From an uncultured Lachnospiraceae bacterium (GTDB lineage: Bacteria > Bacillota > Clostridia > Lachnospirales > Lachnospiraceae), in assembly GCA_944381635.1 (NCBI GenBank), contig CALWLY010000004.1, positions 47,596 through 111,595 of the forward strand: a stretch of 64,000 nt of DNA, read 5' to 3'. The notes under the pieces were generated by a model. It did not search any database and had not been told where the DNA came from. It was given only the letters and a program-made list of their open reading frames with translations. Numbering within the stretch: position 1 is the stretch's first letter; the number at the start of each line of letters is the position of its first letter. Made by a program: the position numbers and the translations under genes. This document shows positions 17,243 to 25,388 of the stretch, one piece after another.

Positions 17243-17755
17243 TCAGCGTACCGACACAGCCCGTCCGGTATGCTCATAATACACAAGAACCGCAGTTTCA
17301 TTTCCTGTCTGTCTCATCATCGTATAGTCATCTGCTGATATTTCCACGCGGGTTCTTAATCCCTGAGGATCCATCCCCATCAGATAATAATGATGCGAAA
17401 AAATGCCGGTATGCGCCTGTGTTTCACTTACTTCTATATCCGTCAGCGTGACCGTCTTCGTGCCCGACACCAAATCAACGGTAAAATCCTTCGTAAACCA
17501 CAGGCAGACCGCCGCACAGAAAACTGCGATGAGCATTCCTGTTGTTTTGGTACTTTTTCCCCCTATTTTCCAGTTATGTATGACCCGCACGATCACATAG
17601 ATGCACACGATCCATATGACTGATATGCTGCAGAATTCATCCAGTAACACCAGCTCTCCTGTCTTAGGCAGCAGCAGACCGGCTGCTATGACTGCCAGTA
17701 CCAAAATACAGAGAATGATCTCATACTTTGTTATTTTTCTTCTCGCTTTGCTCAT
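17243..17755 (-). CDS. Small membrane protein, function unknown
   Basis: 170 residues. Two hydrophobic segments near the N-terminus (IILCILVLAVIAAGLLL, about 13-29; ISVIWIVCIYVIVRVI, about 44-59), a third weaker one (about 73-90, TGMLIAVFCAAVCLWF), then an extracytoplasmic or cytoplasmic beta-rich tail (VTLTDIEVSETQAHTG...). Its start overlaps the stop of the ankyrin gene by four bases (ATGA), so it is translated from the same operon. I do not recognise the family; the tail resembles PH-like or immunity-type domains only in length. Confidence 0.6.
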   Translation of the reverse strand: MSKARRKITKYEIILCILVLAVIAAGLLLPKTGELVLLDEFCSISVIWIVCIYVIVRVIHNWKIGGKSTKTTGMLIAVFCAAVCLWFTKDFTVDLVSGTKTVTLTDIEVSETQAHTGIFSHHYYLMGMDPQGLRTRVEISADDYTMMRQTGNETAVLVYYEHTGRAVSVR

Positions 17756-18285
17756 GATTCGGTTCCTTCCATTAGACTTACAAGATCATTTCTCCATGAA
17801 TATTCCTTTGCATAATCAATACATGCTTTTCCAAAATTGTCCTTTTCATAGATATTTGAACCGTGATCTATTAAATATTGATATACCGGCATAGCTGTCT
17901 CTGTCGGCAGCTTTACAACAGTAATCGCATATTGAAGCGGAATTGCCCCATATTTGTCTTTTGCGTTAGTATCCACCCCAGCCTCAACCAGCAGTTGAGT
18001 TACTTTTAACATGTACTGTGGGGCGGGTCTCATTACCGAAAAGTAAAATAGATGCAGTGCATTTCTTTGATCTTTTGGCCTTTTAAAGTTAACATCCGCT
18101 CCCTCAGATATTAAAAATTGAATCATCTTTATTTTTTCGTCTGTATTGTGGTCATTGACAAACAGTAACTGAAACAAACTTAATCCTGTATACTTATGGA
18201 ACAGATTCGGATCACCTGTATAAAACTTCCGGAAGTCCGAATAAGTGCCGTCTCTTACCGCATCAAAAATGTCTGTAATCCTCAT
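17752..18285 (-). CDS. Ankyrin-repeat protein, likely immunity-type
   Basis: 177 residues from ATG 18285 (TAGGAGTGAGATTT upstream). It has about four ankyrin-like repeats: IQFLISEGADVNFKRPKDQRNALHLF, TQLLVEAGVDTNAKDKYGAIPLQYA, YQYLIDHGSNIYEKDNFGKACIDYA. Cytosolic, with no signal. Ankyrin proteins of this size are common as immunity proteins downstream of polymorphic toxins, and the neighbours (a YezG-like gene, small overlapping ORFs) fit that context. No toxin gene is in the window, so the role is inference. Confidence 0.7.
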   Translation of the reverse strand: MRITDIFDAVRDGTYSDFRKFYTGDPNLFHKYTGLSLFQLLFVNDHNTDEKIKMIQFLISEGADVNFKRPKDQRNALHLFYFSVMRPAPQYMLKVTQLLVEAGVDTNAKDKYGAIPLQYAITVVKLPTETAMPVYQYLIDHGSNIYEKDNFGKACIDYAKEYSWRNDLVSLMEGTES

Positions 18286-18306
18286 AAATCTCACTCCTAA
18301 AATCAC

Positions 18307-18636
18307 TCAATCTTGCTCAATAACTTTATCGTCCGTTTCCTGCAAATATCTTTCTGTATCGAAATGTGATTCAAGAATGTTTTTCAAGAATTCAGTTTCT
18401 ACAACTCTGTCATTCTCATACAGTACAATTTCCGCTCCTTTTTTCTGTAACTCATCAATCAATTCATTCATACGCTGCAGTCCGTCTATGTTATCCAGAC
18501 TGCATATATCAATATAGCCATTATTACTTAAGCATTCTTTTATTTCCATAAGGGAACGATTCCTCATTTTTCTGATCAAGGGAATATATTTCTTTTCATT
18601 CCCATCTTTAATAACTTTAAACTTTATTTCACTCAT
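18307..18636 (-). CDS. Hypothetical cytosolic protein in immunity-like cluster
   Basis: 109 residues from ATG 18636 (GGGAGAATACATC upstream). Alpha/beta composition with charged helices (IRKMRNRSLMEIKECLSNN, LQRMNELIDELQKKGAEIVLYENDRV). No signal or membrane segment. The start overlaps the stop of the 271-residue membrane protein gene by four bases (ATGA). I do not recognise the family. Confidence 0.55.
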   Translation of the reverse strand: MSEIKFKVIKDGNEKKYIPLIRKMRNRSLMEIKECLSNNGYIDICSLDNIDGLQRMNELIDELQKKGAEIVLYENDRVVETEFLKNILESHFDTERYLQETDDKVIEQD

Positions 18637-19448
18637 GATGTATTCTCCCGGTCTTTTTTCCACTGTTGCATCTTCTTTCTTGTCTTCTCATTCCACCATG
18701 CTTTTTCGTCAACCTTTTTCAAATATGACGGCATTCTCTCGATACATTTCTTCCGCAATTCTCCTGCATCTTCTATAAGGTCTGCAAGAACTTCGCTCTC
18801 TTTCCCGGGTTCTTTTTCTTTCAGATATTCTGTGTAAATTACCCTGAATATACTGCTAAGTTCTTCTGCCTTTTTCCTGTCTGCGTGTCCCGGGAAAATA
18901 TGATAACAGGACCAGAAATATGCGTTAAGTTCCCGGATTTTCTGAACACTGACCTGAACTCCAAGGTCAATTTTTACCACATCACCGGTCGCATAAAGGA
19001 ACATCAACGGTGTTGTGTCCCGATTCATTACATTGTAGGTTACTTCAGCCCCTCCTAAGATCACAAGTTCTTTCGGAACATATCTTCCATTAATCCGGAG
19101 CCAGTACACACTTTCAGCAAAGTCTGTCCACCGCATTGATTCTGTCTTCAACTCAGTGATCGTCTCAAAATTTTCTTGTTCGATCAGCTCCTCCTGCTCT
19201 TCTTTTGTAAGCCGCCTGTTCAGAGCGGGCAGACTATGGTATGTTGTTCTGTAATATCTGAACAAGCGCGGCAGCGTCAGAACTGCGCCCGCCAATGCAA
19301 GAACACACGCCGTCAGCGATGGAATATTCTCCGGGTGCGACAGTATTCCGGCGAAGCCTGCAAGCGCCATCAGTCCCCACGCACATAAAGCCAGGTTTTT
19401 CTTAATGGGGTATCCTCTACGCCATTCTGTTTTTCTCAACTGTTTCAT
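18633..19448 (-). CDS. Membrane-anchored protein of unknown function
   Basis: 271 residues. Two closely spaced helices (LALCAWGLMALAGFAGIL, about 19-36; LTACVLALAGAVLTLPRLF, about 45-63), then a long cytoplasmic-looking domain with YWLRINGRYVPKELVILGGAEVTY and a very charged Lys/Glu/Trp-rich C-terminus. The start ATG shares one base with the stop of the preceding small gene (TAATG). Family not recognised; the operon context is immunity-like. Confidence 0.55.
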   Translation of the reverse strand: MKQLRKTEWRRGYPIKKNLALCAWGLMALAGFAGILSHPENIPSLTACVLALAGAVLTLPRLFRYYRTTYHSLPALNRRLTKEEQEELIEQENFETITELKTESMRWTDFAESVYWLRINGRYVPKELVILGGAEVTYNVMNRDTTPLMFLYATGDVVKIDLGVQVSVQKIRELNAYFWSCYHIFPGHADRKKAEELSSIFRVIYTEYLKEKEPGKESEVLADLIEDAGELRKKCIERMPSYLKKVDEKAWWNEKTRKKMQQWKKDRENTS

Positions 19449-19705
19449 TATTTTTCCTCTGACAGCTTCGCAATTTTATCTATCTCAAAAAGTATAGGAC
19501 TTTGATAATCCGTCGTTTCGTCAATAAAACATCGCGCTATGCTGTTCCAGTGAATATCAGGAAGTTCATTGACATTATCGCAGGATATAATCTGTAACAT
19601 AGCGTCATATATTTTTTTGATTATTCCCGAATACTGTAACTGCGTACTATAATCGGAACGGAGTATCCGTATAATTTTTTCACAGTGCTGCTTTATCTCT
19701 TCCAT
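19448..19705 (-). CDS. Small helical protein in immunity-like cluster
   Basis: 85 residues from ATG 19705; AGAGGAGG lies about 13 nt upstream, inside the end of the YezG-like gene, which it overlaps by 13 bases. Mostly helical (MEEIKQHCEKIIRILRSDYST...). No domain recognised. A longer reading from a GTG at 19732 is possible but has no better RBS. Confidence 0.5.
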   Translation of the reverse strand: MEEIKQHCEKIIRILRSDYSTQLQYSGIIKKIYDAMLQIISCDNVNELPDIHWNSIARCFIDETTDYQSPILFEIDKIAKLSEEK

Positions 19706-20124
19706 GTGCTTTGGAGAACCTCCTCTAACCACTTCATAAAAATTTCACTTGAATCTGTCCCTGTCTTTGCGGAAGCGATACTTTCATATTTGTATTTCGT
19801 GTCTATTTTACCATTTTTACAGTCATAGATCATTTTTAATTCTGTGGGAACAGGTTTTCCATAGTGTATGCATATTTGTTTTATGTTCTCCAGATCCGAT
19901 TCACCAAGATCCAGAAAATCCCATATCGCATCTGTATCGGCAGTTATCTTATTTGTTGTTTTTATCTCACCGTCAATCTCGAAAAATGCATTGAACGAAA
20001 TGCTGCCTTCTTCGATAGAGCCATAGGCATAAACCTTATCAGTCCTATTCCCCGCGAATTCGACACATAGTGAAATAATCCGTGACTGCGCATCCATAAA
20101 TTCATCTTCAAACACTCTACCCAT
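19693..20124 (-). CDS. YezG/DUF600-family immunity-like protein
   Basis: 143 residues. The pattern YAYGSIEEGSISFNAFFEIDG, PVPTELKMIYDCKNGKIDTKYKYE and SAKTGTDSSEIFMKWLEE is that of DUF600 proteins, which include YezG, the antitoxin of the LXG/YeeF nuclease system. It is cytosolic. In known loci such genes follow a toxin gene, often in arrays of divergent immunity copies; here there is none nearby, so it appears orphan. It overlaps the next small gene. Confidence 0.7.
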   Translation of the reverse strand: MGRVFEDEFMDAQSRIISLCVEFAGNRTDKVYAYGSIEEGSISFNAFFEIDGEIKTTNKITADTDAIWDFLDLGESDLENIKQICIHYGKPVPTELKMIYDCKNGKIDTKYKYESIASAKTGTDSSEIFMKWLEEVLQSTWKR

Positions 20125-20157
20125 AGCATCCTCCTTTGAAACAAGGCTCTTTTTTCT

Positions 20158-21306
20158 TTAACTTCCACTGTATTCTCCTGATAAAAGCATTTCTTTCACT
20201 TCATCGTATTCATCCGGCAGCACCTGCGACAATAAGCCGGACGCTTCTACACGGAAGACCGTTCCGTCATCATATAATACAGCCAGCACCATATTCTGGG
20301 GATCTGTGATTTCCTCTTCAACCGTTCCGGATTCCCAGTCAAAAACACCATACTTGTCTAACGCCTCAACAATCTGCTGTCCATTCGCATAATATCCGCC
20401 CTGTATCTGGTGGAGATCATCAAAAAGATACGCATCCGACGTTCGATATCTTTTACTGTCCAACAGATCATAATATACACATTCTGTACTTGTGTTCTTA
20501 TTTTCCATAAAAGCGACAGCAAATATATTTTCTGTATAGTCAGATGTGCGTTCTTCTATCTCGTCTTCAAGGAGATAACTTACGTCATACATACCGAATT
20601 TGCTTTCCGGTTCGTATTCTTCCAGAAGCAAAGGTATGTTGAGGGTATCCACATCTTCTTCCTTGATGTCAAAATCCTCAATAAACTGTTCCAGATCAAC
20701 TTCGCTATACTGTTCTTTTGTAAGTCCTGCCGCCTGGATCAGTTCTTCCGGAGTGATCAGGCTCTGTTCCAAATACGTCTCTTCCTTGTCTTCTGTCACA
20801 TAGATACCTGGCTTCTTATCCAGACTCCAGAGAAATTCATCCTTGTTAAAAGTTTCTTCTGTAGTGATCTCTATTGAAGTAAGTCCTTCTTTATCCGGTT
20901 CTTCTCTGTCAAAAGGAATATAAATATATGCTATTTCATATTGTGCTTCATCTGTAATAACTGAATAATGCGCTCTCAATTCCCGCCAGATCATTTGTCC
21001 GTATTCACTTTTTTCGTGGGAACTTGCATTTCCTTTCCAGCTTTTATATGGCCCCTGAAAAAACTCTATGAATTCTTCTGCCTGTTCCGCTAAGTTTAAC
21101 GTACTGTCCTTGGCATATTGCGAAAATAATTCTGTCAGTGCTTTTGCATCTTCCTTTTCTGCACAATCGATAATGTTTTCTATCATTTCATCAGCCAATT
21201 CTTTATCATTGCGATATGCATTGGATGACCCTCTGTTGAAAACGATGCATCCACTCAGAGTGCATACAAGGGCACAACATACCGTAAGCAATAATATTCT
21301 CCGCAT
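20158..21306 (-). CDS. DUF5104-type lipoprotein
   Basis: 382 residues. Signal peptide MRRILLLTVCCALVCTLSGC with lipobox LSGC at residues 17-20. The N-terminal domain (ADEMIENIIDCAEKEDAKALTELFSQYAKD ... EEFIEFFQGPYKSWKG ... AQYEIAYIYIPFDREEPDKEGL) matches the DUF5104 pattern of Firmicutes lipoproteins. The C-terminal half is acidic without recognised domains. RBS GGGAGGAGAAAACATC. A remnant of a second copy of its 5' end is at 22866-22921. The function is unknown; it is lipid-anchored on the outer face. Confidence 0.7.
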   Translation of the reverse strand: MRRILLLTVCCALVCTLSGCIVFNRGSSNAYRNDKELADEMIENIIDCAEKEDAKALTELFSQYAKDSTLNLAEQAEEFIEFFQGPYKSWKGNASSHEKSEYGQMIWRELRAHYSVITDEAQYEIAYIYIPFDREEPDKEGLTSIEITTEETFNKDEFLWSLDKKPGIYVTEDKEETYLEQSLITPEELIQAAGLTKEQYSEVDLEQFIEDFDIKEEDVDTLNIPLLLEEYEPESKFGMYDVSYLLEDEIEERTSDYTENIFAVAFMENKNTSTECVYYDLLDSKRYRTSDAYLFDDLHQIQGGYYANGQQIVEALDKYGVFDWESGTVEEEITDPQNMVLAVLYDDGTVFRVEASGLLSQVLPDEYDEVKEMLLSGEYSGS

Positions 21307-21310
21307 GATG

Positions 21311-21469
21311 TTTTCTCCTCCCGGTTAATACACTGTCACTTTTCCGCTCCCGGATATCGTGCAGTCCGCCTCTTTTGTATAAATATCTTCCCGTAGCTTA
21401 TCCTCATAATTGGCTCTGTCGATCTGTTTCCATGCTTCGGACTCTGTCATACGCAGATAAATCTCCGCC
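21311..21469. repeat. 159-bp duplicated junction, copy 1
   Basis: 21311-21469 matches 22926-23084 with one mismatch that I could find. It contains the last 48 codons of the 432-residue lipoprotein gene plus the RBS of the DUF5104 gene. Confidence 0.9.
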
Positions 21470-21475
21470 ACCATT
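21325..21475 (-). pseudogene. 3' fragment of the 432-residue lipoprotein gene
   Basis: Near-identical to the 3' end of the gene at 22940-24238 (about 48 codons and stop), with nothing of the rest. It lies immediately upstream of the intact DUF5104 gene and arose with the duplicated junction. Confidence 0.85.
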
Positions 21476-21531
21476 TATTGACACTGCTCAATATTTACAT
21501 CGAGCAAACTGTTTTCCATTTGCATAAATTT

Positions 21532-22470
21532 TTAGAATATACCGGGCAACATCTGAGCAACGATAAATCCTGCTCCAAATGATACGGCATTTGCAATCAA
21601 AGCGTAAAGCACATAGAACCAAGCTCTCTTGGGAGTGTCGCTGATTTTCTTCAGAATCGTACAGTATAGTATTGCTTCAATTACGAACACGACAATCTCT
21701 AAGAAAATATAGAATACAACAAACGCCAACTCTCCCGAATTATAATTGATTACATTTAGGAGTACATTCAAGATAACTTGCGTTGCAGTATTAACGCCTA
21801 CAAGCAATAAGAACTGCTTCTTTTTTCTGAAACCAAAAAGCAGAGCTATTGCCATTTCAATCAGAATCGTAACGACAATGCGGGCAATCAGAGAAAGAAT
21901 TTCCTTCCTGTACTCATAAGAGCGATATGCTTCAATTCGTTCATTGCTACTTAATTCTTCATCAAATTCAACGGAATTGATATTTACGCCGTCCATATTC
22001 ACCGTATAATATGTATCAAAAGCATATTTCTCGTAAATACCACTGACAACAAAAGTTTCCGTTTCGGGATAATACAAAAGGATCTTAAATTCATTCGGAG
22101 GATAGTATGTCCACGCTAATTCCTTTGTCTCATTTATTTGCCATGCTTCCTGAAGAAAGTAGAAATCATCGTTTTCTGCATAATCAACAAAGGCTTTCCA
22201 AATATCGTATCCAAATGTCTGATAATCATAGTTGGGGTTTTCATTGTAACGAGCGTTTTCTTCGTTGCCGTCCCAAGTAGATGAGGGACCTGTGCTTTCT
22301 TTACTTGAAAGTAATGTTCCCCAACATTCTTCATTACCGAGATTTTCAAAGATTATACGCACAGACGGTTTCGGTCCCATATCCGCATTGGCAGTTATTG
22401 GGAAAATCATAATCACCATCACGGTACACAAGAGCATCGTAAGAACTTTATTAAACTTTTTTAATTTCAT
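21532..22470 (-). CDS. Secreted/membrane protein of unknown function
   Basis: 312 residues from ATG 22470. A signal peptide (KVLTMLLCTVMVIMIFPITANA, cleavage near residue 29), an extracytoplasmic domain starting DMGPKPSVRIIFENLGNEECWGTLLS, then four membrane helices in the C-terminal third (IVVTILIEMAIALLFGF; LLVGVNTATQVILNVL; ELAFVVFYIFLEIVVFVIEA; ANAVSFGAGFIVAQMLPGIF). Family not named here. Its RBS (GGAGGAGAC) lies inside the tail of the pseudogene upstream. It sits inside the segment inserted between the two junction copies. Confidence 0.6.
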   Translation of the reverse strand: MKLKKFNKVLTMLLCTVMVIMIFPITANADMGPKPSVRIIFENLGNEECWGTLLSSKESTGPSSTWDGNEENARYNENPNYDYQTFGYDIWKAFVDYAENDDFYFLQEAWQINETKELAWTYYPPNEFKILLYYPETETFVVSGIYEKYAFDTYYTVNMDGVNINSVEFDEELSSNERIEAYRSYEYRKEILSLIARIVVTILIEMAIALLFGFRKKKQFLLLVGVNTATQVILNVLLNVINYNSGELAFVVFYIFLEIVVFVIEAILYCTILKKISDTPKRAWFYVLYALIANAVSFGAGFIVAQMLPGIF

Positions 22471-22472
22471 CA

Positions 22473-22775
22473 CTAACTGTCTCCTCCAGAGAACAAACGA
22501 CTAAACCACCCTCTTTTTTGAGGTTTTTCCTCCACCACTTCATGCATTTCCCCGCCAGAAGTTAAACTCTGTTGAAGTGTTCCCGCATGAAGTGCCTGGG
22601 CAGCTTGTACGGTCTGCTGTGCTGCTACCAGTGCCGAGCTGACATCTGCCAGCCTTGCGTTCAGTTCTTCAATCTGTTTATCCTTTACTTCAAGTTGCTC
22701 ATTCTTTCAGTCTAATTCCTTTTGCAGCATGGAAATCAGTGCCACTTCCGAGGTTTCGCAAGTTTCGCCCATCAC
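22473..22775 (-). pseudogene. 3' remnant of a mobile-element coiled-coil protein
   Basis: Translates as SEVALISMLQKELD-stop-KNEQLEVKDKQIEELNARLADV, then a coiled coil with AAQQTVQAAQALHAG and an RGWFSRLFSGGDS tail ending at 22473. This coiled coil plus WFSRLF-type tail is typical of HTH-plus-coiled-coil proteins carried by phages and integrative elements. The 5' part is gone and one TGA interrupts it. Confidence 0.55.
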
Positions 22776-22865
22776 CTAAATAATGCTGATATATAGCGGT
22801 TTTTTGGCTTTCGCTGATTGCGAAACTTCCTTTCGCATCTTTCGCAACATGGTTTCGCCGACACC

Positions 22866-22921
22866 ACGCTCTGACCGCATACAAGAGCACAACACACCGC
22901 ATGTAATAATATCCTCCTCAT
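22866..22921 (-). pseudogene. 5' remnant of a second DUF5104 lipoprotein gene
   Basis: From ATG 22921 the frame reads MRRILLHAVCCALVCGQSV, about 80% identical in DNA to the start of the intact gene at 21306, then the similarity ends. It directly follows the 432-residue lipoprotein gene. Confidence 0.75.
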
Positions 22922-22925
22922 AATA

Positions 22926-23084
22926 TTTTCTCCTCCCGGTTAATACACTGTCACTTTTCCGCTCCCGGATATCGTGCAGTCCGCCTCTTTTGTATAAATA
23001 TCTTCCCGTAGCTTATCCTCATAATTGGCTCTGTCGATCTGTTTCCATGCTTCGGACTCTGTCATACGCAGATAAATCCCCGCC
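22926..23084. repeat. 159-bp duplicated junction, copy 2
   Basis: Near-identical partner of 21311-21469. Here it is the genuine 3' end of the intact 432-residue lipoprotein gene. Confidence 0.9.
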
Positions 23085-24238
23085 GGCACGCCCTGACAGT
23101 TCTCTGTGAACCAGTTCGGTACGGCCTCCAGAAATTTCTCATACTGTCCTGAACACAGGGACTCATCCATAAAAATATACGTCACAGCGGAAACCTCATT
23201 CAAAAACGATTCTCCATCTGCCGCACCGCTTGATCCATCCTTAATTTCCGTGTATATCTTTATCCCTTCGGAAGGCAGATACTGCTCCGCAAATGTGCGA
23301 ACCTGCTCTTCATAGAAAGGGCGTTTCAGAATTTCTCCGTAATCATCTTCATACCGGTACAGGCCGTTTTCATAGGTACGGTACACTGTCACGACATCCG
23401 ATTCATTGCCCTGTTCGGGACAGACCTTCAGGTGCTCCTGTTCGATCGAATCTCCCGGCGCATAAGATATATACTGAAACTTCTGCCCATATTTCCCTTC
23501 GATCCAATCCAGCATCTGCCCGACAGAAGTAACAACCCCTTTCTGGGTATCGCTCAGTTCCTCATAAGACCCGATAAGACCTGTCATGTCCATAACCTCT
23601 TCCTGTCTGGCTTTGATCCAAGCGCCATCGTCATAGCTGGCCTGCCATTCATCGGGGCCGAAGGTGATGCTCCCGTCCGGAAATGTGCCTTCACCGACAG
23701 TCAGCCCAGTATGGCAGTTCACGATCTTTGCGCTGACACTCCAGTTTGGATCCCCTGTTTCCATGATTCCGGTCAGGACATCCGATGTCGTGATCGTCAA
23801 CAGCATCTTTGCCTGCAGAATACCGTCGATATTCTCGTCGATATGATATACGAAACAGCTGTGATTGGTGTCCGCCTCTACATAATAGCCCTGTTCGTCT
23901 TCCTCCATATCTTCCAGCACGTCGTCAATAGACCCGGCGTACATCTCTATAAGTTCTTCTTTCTGCGTCGGTGTCACTTCCAGAATTAGATCATCCCCGT
24001 CACGCCTTACATCAGTACAGTAATCTTCAAAAGCCTCCATGTTGTCCTCGATATCTGTATTGGCAAACCTAATTATCGAAGCAGGTATGGTAATCTCCTC
24101 TGTCATCTCCGGCAATGTTTTTCCGGCATCCGGATCCTGGATCTGATCTGCTGCCGGAGAGCCCGCGCAGGCGCTGAATGCGAGTACCGAAGCAGCTGTC
24201 AGTGCTGCGAGCACTGTTTTATATAGCTTGTCCATCAT
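22940..24238 (-). CDS. Large lipoprotein of unknown function
   Basis: 432 residues from ATG 24238 (AGAGGAGTGAG upstream). Signal peptide with lipobox FSAC at about residue 24. The mature part is acidic, with a repeated-looking beta/helix arrangement (YCTDVRRDGDDLILEVTPTQKEELIEMYAGSIDDVLEDMEED; FFTENCQGVPAG-like end) and TVYRTYENGLYRYEDDYGEILKRP. No domain recognised. Its last 48 codons are duplicated at 21325-21475. It precedes the PH-like protein's stop by about 180 bp downstream of that gene and lies in the same orientation. Confidence 0.65.
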   Translation of the reverse strand: MMDKLYKTVLAALTAASVLAFSACAGSPAADQIQDPDAGKTLPEMTEEITIPASIIRFANTDIEDNMEAFEDYCTDVRRDGDDLILEVTPTQKEELIEMYAGSIDDVLEDMEEDEQGYYVEADTNHSCFVYHIDENIDGILQAKMLLTITTSDVLTGIMETGDPNWSVSAKIVNCHTGLTVGEGTFPDGSITFGPDEWQASYDDGAWIKARQEEVMDMTGLIGSYEELSDTQKGVVTSVGQMLDWIEGKYGQKFQYISYAPGDSIEQEHLKVCPEQGNESDVVTVYRTYENGLYRYEDDYGEILKRPFYEEQVRTFAEQYLPSEGIKIYTEIKDGSSGAADGESFLNEVSAVTYIFMDESLCSGQYEKFLEAVPNWFTENCQGVPAGIYLRMTESEAWKQIDRANYEDKLREDIYTKEADCTISGSGKVTVY

Positions 24239-24417
24239 CTCACTCCTCTGAAAAAACATTTCTATACTGATAATAATACCTTAAGGAAACTGCCATCAAG
24301 CAGACAGCCGTTCTTCTTCGGCTGATATTTAATTATGAGTAGACAATATTATTCAGTACAATCTCATCAACGCAGGAACAAATGTTATTCATCAATCCTA
24401 TCCCTCCCATCATATGA

Positions 24418-24861
24418 TTATCTTTCCTTCATAATGATTTTTTCCGGAGCAACATTTTCCGTTATATAGGACTCCATCTTTTCATAGCCTGTCATAAGGG
24501 TTTCCATCGAGACATGTCTGGACTTTGTATATATGGTCGTTTTGTTCAAGGTCCCTAAACCGGTGTTTCGATTAACCCTGCGTACCACTTTTGTTATTTC
24601 ACCGACATGGAAACTGTATTCTTTTCCCACTCCCTGCCTTACTGTTATAGTATCCCCACGCACCATGATCCTGAACCGATACACCCATAATACAGCGGCG
24701 AGAAACGGGCTGAACAGTATCATTGTGAATGGGATACTCCATACCGGGGTTGTTTCATCAATCAAACAAAACAATACAGGGATGAAACTGAAAATCAGAA
24801 GTGCGGCAGCCGCTAATTTACCGCTCCATTTTGGCGCAAAAACCTTGAATGACTTTTCCAT
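24418..24861 (-). CDS. PH-like membrane protein (DUF6560-like)
   Basis: 147 residues from ATG 24861; longer starts up to 24942 are possible. Two membrane helices (LAAAALLIFSFIPVLFCLI, about 16-34; MILFSPFLAAVLWVYRFRI, about 47-65), then a bacterial PH-like domain (MVRGDTITVRQGVGKEYSFHVGEITKVVRR...GTLNKTTIYTKSRHVSM). A truncated paralogue with a MITE lies at 16764-17219, and its preserved empty target site is at about 24520-24541. Role unknown. Confidence 0.6.
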   Translation of the reverse strand: MEKSFKVFAPKWSGKLAAAALLIFSFIPVLFCLIDETTPVWSIPFTMILFSPFLAAVLWVYRFRIMVRGDTITVRQGVGKEYSFHVGEITKVVRRVNRNTGLGTLNKTTIYTKSRHVSMETLMTGYEKMESYITENVAPEKIIMKER

Positions 24862-25230
24862 ATTTTCCCCGCAAATTATTTTCCTTTCGCTCATATATCT
24901 TTCATGACGAATAAAACGGTGTATCAGATTCCAAATGTTCAACTCTTAAAAAATCTCTTCCAAATTGTAATTTGAACATCAGTAAATTATGACCTCTCAA
25001 CAGAGGTTACAGTGTTTTAATAAAATCCTCCAAACACCTTGAAAATAAAGGATTTATCGCAATGTGTTCGCCTTATCTCTTTATACAGTTACACACAAGT
25101 TTACTCTTTCCCTCCTTGCTCATAAGGGCAAATGCAAGGGCAAGAAAATCTCATAACAAGAATAAACATAAGTGTGGCAATCGGAGAACTGTGATGTATG
25201 TGTGAATATATTATAACGGAGGATTTTTCA
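24862..25230. other. Non-coding stretch upstream of the island's first gene
   Basis: AT-rich, with no convincing gene, promoter pair or structured RNA seen. The part next to 25231 (GAGAACTGTGATGTATG...AACGGAGG) is the leader of the TnpV remnant. Confidence 0.5.
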
Positions 25231-25263
25231 ATGGACAAGTATATTTACGATGATAAAAATGGT
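25231..25263 (+). pseudogene. tnpV: 5' stump of tnpV
   Basis: ATG 25231 behind ACGGAGG reads MDKYIYDDKNG, the start of TnpV, a small protein carried by Tn4451-type elements with large serine recombinases. It is cut after 11 codons by the left end of the IS; the remainder is not found on the other side of the IS, so the locus was rearranged as well. Confidence 0.65.
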
Positions 25264-25388
25264 CGTATAAGCCATTTATGATAATGTCCCAGTATACCAC
25301 AAATGAAAATGTCCCGGATGTGGTATACTTATCCTTCTATGATGTAGGTAAATAGGAGGAAATCATTATCAGAAAGGTAGAACTCTCA

